From assembly GCA_001920085.1 (NCBI GenBank), contig MNJC01000036.1:1-8975 (forward strand): a stretch of 8,975 nucleotides of DNA, read 5' to 3'. This DNA is from Actinobacteria bacterium 13_1_20CM_4_69_9 (GTDB lineage: Bacteria; Actinomycetota; Thermoleophilia; Gaiellales; Gaiellaceae). Positions 5,995-8,975 of this stretch are shown piece after piece (position 1 is the stretch's first letter; each line of letters opens with the position of its first letter). The translations under genes and the position numbers were made by a program. Below the pieces are notes generated by a model. The model saw nothing but the letters and a program-made list of their open reading frames with translations, was not told the origin of the DNA and searched no databases.

Positions 5995-7359
5995 TCAGGC
6001 CGCTGCGATCGGCGACGGCGGGCGCGGTGCGCTGCGCCGGCTCGCGAGCAGGTCGCGGTACCAGTAGAAGCTGTCCTTCGGGACGCGCCCGAGCGTCGGG
6101 AAGTCGACGTAGACGATCCCGAACCGCTTCGAGTAGCCGAATGCCCACTCGAAGTTGTCGAGCAGGCTCCAGACGAAGTAGCCCTTGACCGGCGCGCCGC
6201 CGGCAATCGCGCGCCCGACCGCGCCGATGTACGACTCGAGGTAGGCCGTGCGCTCGACGTCGTGCACGGCTCCGTCGTGCACGCGGACGTCCGGGAACGC
6301 CGCGCCGTTCTCCGTGATGTAGATCGCGGCCGGTTCGTAGTCGCGCGCGACCCGGACGAGCACGTCGTGCAAGCCGTCCGGGTACACCTCCCACCCCATG
6401 TCCGTGTGCTGTGCGTCCGGGTTTCCGACAGTCTTCGGGCCATCCGCGCCGGCCGCGACGATGAAGCGTGAGTAGTTGTTGATCCCGAGGAAATCGAGCG
6501 GCACGGAGGCCGCCTCGAGGTCGCCGTCGCGCACATGAGGCCCGACGAGCTCGTTCCGTTCGAGCAGGTCGGCGGGATAGGACCCGCGGAAGATGGGATC
6601 GAGGAACCAGCGGTTGTCTTGGCCGTCGCGGTGATATGCCGCGGCCTCGTCCTCCGGTGTGTCAGTTGCTGGGTAGAACTGCGCGAGGTTCAGCGTGATT
6701 CCGACGCGCGCGTCCGGCGACGCGCGGCGGATCGCCTCCACCGCCCACCCGTGCGAGAGCAGCAGGTGGTGTGCGACCGCAACCGCATCGGCCTCATTCG
6801 TTCGGCCAGGTGCGTGCAGCCCCCAGGCATGCCCGATCCACGCGTAGACCCACGGCTCGTTGTGGGTGATCCAGTGACGCACGCGGTCGCCGAGGCGGGC
6901 TGCGACGACCTCTGCGTACTCGGCGAAGGCTTCGGCCGTCTCACGCGCGGGCCAGCCGCCTGCATCTTCGAGCGCCTGCGGGGTGTCCCAGTGGAAGAGC
7001 GTCGCGAAGGGCTCGATACCCGCGCCCAGCAACTCGTCGACGAGCCGGTCGTAGAAGTCGAGGCCCTTCTCGTTCACGGTCCCGCGCCCTTCCGGGAAGA
7101 CGCGGGGCCACGCGATCGAGAAGCGGAAGGCGTCGAGGCCGAGCTCCTTCATCAGCCGCACGTCGTCGGGGTAGCGGTGGTAGAAGTCGCACGCGACCTC
7201 GCCGGTGTCGCCGCCGCGCACTTTCCCAGGCGTCGCGCAGAAACGATCCCAGACACTCTCGCCGCGTCCGTCCTCGTGGGCCGCGCCCTCGATCTGGTAC
7301 GACGCCGTCGCGGCGCCCCAGACGAAGTCGGAGGGGAAGGAGCTCGGATCGTTGGTCAT
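5995..7359 (-). CDS. GH1 family beta-glucosidase
   Basis: This 454-residue protein is a complete glycoside hydrolase family 1 enzyme, a retaining (beta/alpha)8 barrel that releases glucose or a related sugar from the non-reducing end of beta-glycosides. The N-terminal signature FVWGAATASYQIEG (Q22) is present. HWD (H123, W124) lines the -1 subsite. The acid/base Glu168 lies in THNEPW and the nucleophile Glu350 in YITENG. W397, E404 and W405 in WSLLDNFEW complete the sugar-binding set. Length matches the family (about 440-480). No signal peptide is seen, so it acts in the cytoplasm on imported sugars. The ATG overlaps the upstream ABC ATPase stop by 4 nt, and AAAGGA lies 4 nt before it. The downstream secreted-protein gene starts 1 nt after its stop. 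The exact substrate (cellobiose, other beta-glucosides, beta-galactosides or fucosides) cannot be read from motifs. A short Pro/Ala-rich tail ends the protein. Confidence 0.96.
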   Translation of the reverse strand: MTNDPSSFPSDFVWGAATASYQIEGAAHEDGRGESVWDRFCATPGKVRGGDTGEVACDFYHRYPDDVRLMKELGLDAFRFSIAWPRVFPEGRGTVNEKGLDFYDRLVDELLGAGIEPFATLFHWDTPQALEDAGGWPARETAEAFAEYAEVVAARLGDRVRHWITHNEPWVYAWIGHAWGLHAPGRTNEADAVAVAHHLLLSHGWAVEAIRRASPDARVGITLNLAQFYPATDTPEDEAAAYHRDGQDNRWFLDPIFRGSYPADLLERNELVGPHVRDGDLEAASVPLDFLGINNYSRFIVAAGADGPKTVGNPDAQHTDMGWEVYPDGLHDVLVRVARDYEPAAIYITENGAAFPDVRVHDGAVHDVERTAYLESYIGAVGRAIAGGAPVKGYFVWSLLDNFEWAFGYSKRFGIVYVDFPTLGRVPKDSFYWYRDLLASRRSAPRPPSPIAAA

Positions 7360-8333
7360 GGCGTCCTTTCGATCAGGGCGGATGGGGCGGTGACGTGACA
7401 GCGTGCGGATTGGCGCGGCCGCGCTTCGACGAGCGGCGGCGTGACCTGCGAGCAGACGTCGATCGCGAGCGGGCAGCGGCTGACGAAGCGGCAGCCTTCC
7501 GGCGGATCGACGGCCGCGGCCGCGAGGCCTTTGCGTTCCTGAATGCGGTCGGCGCGCAGCCGCTTCGCAGGATCGGGGACCGCTGCCAACAGCAGCCGCG
7601 TGTACGGGTGCAGCGGCGAAGCGAGCACGTCCTCGATCGGGCCGCGCTCGACAATCTGGCCGGCGTACATGACGAGGACGTCGTCGGCGACGTAGCGAGC
7701 GCTGGCGAGGTCGTGAGTGACGAAGAGGAACGCGATCTCGTGCTCCTGCTTCAGCCGCATCATCAGGTTGAGGATCCCGATGCGGATCGAGACGTCGAGC
7801 ATGCTCGTGGGCTCGTCCGCCAGGATTACTTTCGGCTCGACTGCGAGCACACGGGCGAGCGCGACGCGCTGCCGCTGTCCGCCGGAGAGCTCGTGCGGGT
7901 ACTTCGCCGCGATCTCGTGCGGCGGCACGAGGCCGACGCTGCGCAGCAGCTCGTGCACGCGCTCCTCGACCTGCCCCGACGGGACCATCTTGTGGATGCG
8001 CAGCGGCCGCTCGATGTGGTGGCGGACCGTCTTGACGGGGTTCAGCGAGTCGAACGGATCCTGGAAGATCAGCTGGACTTGCGAGCGGTAACGCAGGACC
8101 TTGCGGCGGCGGCGCACGCGGGCCACGTCGTCGCCCTCGAACAGAACCGATCCATCGGTCGGGTCGTGCAGGCGTGCGAGTAGCCGCGCGACCGTGCTCT
8201 TCCCGCTGCCGCTCTCGCCGACGAGTGCCGTCACGGTGCCCGGACGCAGCTCGAAGGAGACATCGTCGACGGCGTGCACGCGAGCGAAGTGCTTCGTCAA
8301 TCCCCGCACCTCGAGCGGAGCAACGGCGCTCAC
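7356..8333 (-). CDS. Oligopeptide/oligosaccharide ABC transporter ATP-binding protein (OppF/DppF type)
   Basis: This 325-residue ATPase of the peptide/nickel/opine ABC importer class couples ATP hydrolysis to import at the inner face of the membrane. Walker A is GESGSGKST (39-47), the Q-loop is IFQDP (Q91), the signature is LSGGQRQR (149-156), Walker B is VILADEP (169-175, catalytic E174), and the H-loop is H207. The C-terminal oligopeptide-transporter extension begins with HPYTRLLL and carries four cysteines (281, 287, 294, 312), a set that in some DppD proteins binds a [4Fe-4S] cluster. It starts with GTG overlapping the preceding gene's TGA by 4 nt. Upstream sequence contains both AGGAGG at 7 nt and GGGAGG at 3 nt. 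It ends in a 4-nt overlap with the GH1 gene. Opp-type importers adjacent to glycosidases, as in Thermotoga, often carry beta-linked oligosaccharides rather than peptides; that is the likely role here (inference). Confidence 0.96.
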   Translation of the reverse strand: MSAVAPLEVRGLTKHFARVHAVDDVSFELRPGTVTALVGESGSGKSTVARLLARLHDPTDGSVLFEGDDVARVRRRRKVLRYRSQVQLIFQDPFDSLNPVKTVRHHIERPLRIHKMVPSGQVEERVHELLRSVGLVPPHEIAAKYPHELSGGQRQRVALARVLAVEPKVILADEPTSMLDVSIRIGILNLMMRLKQEHEIAFLFVTHDLASARYVADDVLVMYAGQIVERGPIEDVLASPLHPYTRLLLAAVPDPAKRLRADRIQERKGLAAAAVDPPEGCRFVSRCPLAIDVCSQVTPPLVEARPRQSARCHVTAPSALIERTP

Positions 8334-8975
8334 AGGCCTCCCTCCTCGACGAGGTGGCAGGCGACCAGATGTCCCGGTGCGATCTCGCGGAGCACGGGCC
8401 GCTCCGTCGTCTGGCGCAGGTAGAGCGAGGCGTTGTCGCGCGTGCAGTGGGGACAGCGCGGATGGAAGCGGCAGCCGCTCGGCGGGTTGCGCAGGTCGGG
8501 CGGGGAGCCGGGAATGCCGGTGAGCCGCTCGAGAGGTCCGGTGAGCGGCGGGAACGACTGCAGTAGCCCCTGCGTGTAGGGATGCTGCGCATCGGTGCCG
8601 AGCTTCTGGGCCGGCGCGCTCTCGACGACCTCGCCTGCGTACATGATCGCGATCCGGTCGGCGAACTCGAGCAGCAGCGAGACGTCGTGCGTGATGAAGA
8701 GGACGGCGAACCCGAAGTCGCGCTTCAACGCTTCGACCTGCTGCAGGATCTCGCGCTGCACGACGACGTCGAGTGCGGTGGTCGGCTCGTCGAGCACGAT
8801 CAGCTCCGGGTTGAGTGCGAGCGCGATCGCGATGATCACGCGCTGCCGCATCCCGCCCGAGAGCTGGTGCGGGTAGGCGCGGATGCGGTCGGGGTCGATG
8901 CCCACGAGCTCGAGCAGCTCCTCCGCCTGCCCGAGCGCGCGCCGCTTGTCGATCCGCTCGTGCGCGCGCATGGCG
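8330..8975 (-). CDS. Oligopeptide/oligosaccharide ABC transporter ATP-binding protein (OppD/DppD type), partial
   Basis: The 3' part of an ABC ATPase gene enters from the right edge; about 214 codons are visible and the N-terminus with Walker A and the Q-loop is outside. The methionine at 8971 is internal, because the frame continues to the edge and the signature motif is incomplete without upstream sequence. Visible are the signature LSGGMRQR, Walker B LIVLDEPTTALD, the H-loop ITHD, the HPYTQGLL extension and GIPGSPPDLRNPPSGCRFHPRC. Four cysteines in the tail (GCRFHPRCPHC and ACH) match the possible Fe-S cluster of DppD-type subunits. It pairs with the next ATPase to form the heterodimeric nucleotide-binding part of an importer. 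The binding protein and two permeases should lie upstream, to the right. Confidence 0.95.
   Translation of the reverse strand, partial: AMRAHERIDKRRALGQAEELLELVGIDPDRIRAYPHQLSGGMRQRVIIAIALALNPELIVLDEPTTALDVVVQREILQQVEALKRDFGFAVLFITHDVSLLLEFADRIAIMYAGEVVESAPAQKLGTDAQHPYTQGLLQSFPPLTGPLERLTGIPGSPPDLRNPPSGCRFHPRCPHCTRDNASLYLRQTTERPVLREIAPGHLVACHLVEEGGL

Noticed and set aside
5994..6536. Upstream in-frame extension of the secreted protein into the GH1 gene
   Set aside because: The extension is Ser/Thr/Arg-rich shadow sequence; the signal peptide at the GTG (5993) marks the real N-terminus.
5995..8592. Single 865-codon frame on the - strand that looks like a large N-terminal extension of the beta-glucosidase
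   Set aside because: The first 400 or so residues are out-of-frame readings of the two ABC ATPase genes. The GH1 homology begins just after the ATG at 7359, which has a Shine-Dalgarno and a 4-nt overlap with the upstream stop.
1..8975. CRISPR arrays, tRNA or rRNA genes, insertion sequences, integrase or toxin-antitoxin genes
   Set aside because: I saw no direct-repeat arrays, cloverleaf-like segments, transposase motifs or terminal inverted repeats; nearly all bases are covered by the eight genes.

Overview
The window is GC-rich and almost wholly coding: eight protein genes, two intergenic gaps of about 80-90 bp, and no RNA genes, mobile elements or CRISPR arrays that I can see. High GC, dense packing, a PASTA-type Ser/Thr kinase, a MoxR ATPase, a LacI-family regulator and GTG starts point to a high-GC Gram-positive. 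My best guess is an Actinomycetota lineage near Thermoleophilia (Gaiella/Solirubrobacter-like). That placement is inference from protein style, not a database match.

Left part (1-3009). A MoxR-type AAA+ ATPase runs leftward off the left edge (975 to 1). It is divergent from a LacI-family repressor (1056-2048) across an 80-bp gap. The repressor is convergent with, and overlaps by 11 bp, a divergent ribose-phosphate pyrophosphokinase (prs, 3009 to 2038).

Middle part (3010-4970). Across an 86-bp gap, divergent from prs, lies a membrane-anchored Ser/Thr kinase with three PASTA-like repeats and an extra C-terminal extracellular domain of about 100 residues. A perfect 8-bp inverted repeat sits on its translation start region.

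Right part (4971-8975). A leftward operon reads, in transcription order: an OppD/DppD-type ABC ATPase (partial, entering from the right edge), an OppF/DppF-type ABC ATPase, a GH1 beta-glucosidase, and a secreted TIGR03118-type protein. The first two junctions are 4-nt stop/start overlaps and the third has a 1-nt gap, so the four genes should be co-translated. The likely logic is uptake of a beta-linked oligosaccharide or glucoside by a peptide-class ABC importer, with intracellular hydrolysis by GH1. The secreted protein is the unexplained partner. The substrate-binding protein, permeases and promoter should lie to the right of the window. The operon ends exactly where the kinase gene ends, stop codon against stop codon.

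The most interesting points are the sugar operon with its coupled secreted protein, the kinase's extra sensor domain and start-site hairpin, and the altered ribose-5-phosphate loop of the PRPP synthetase. I see no clear evidence of a wholly new defence or mobile system.
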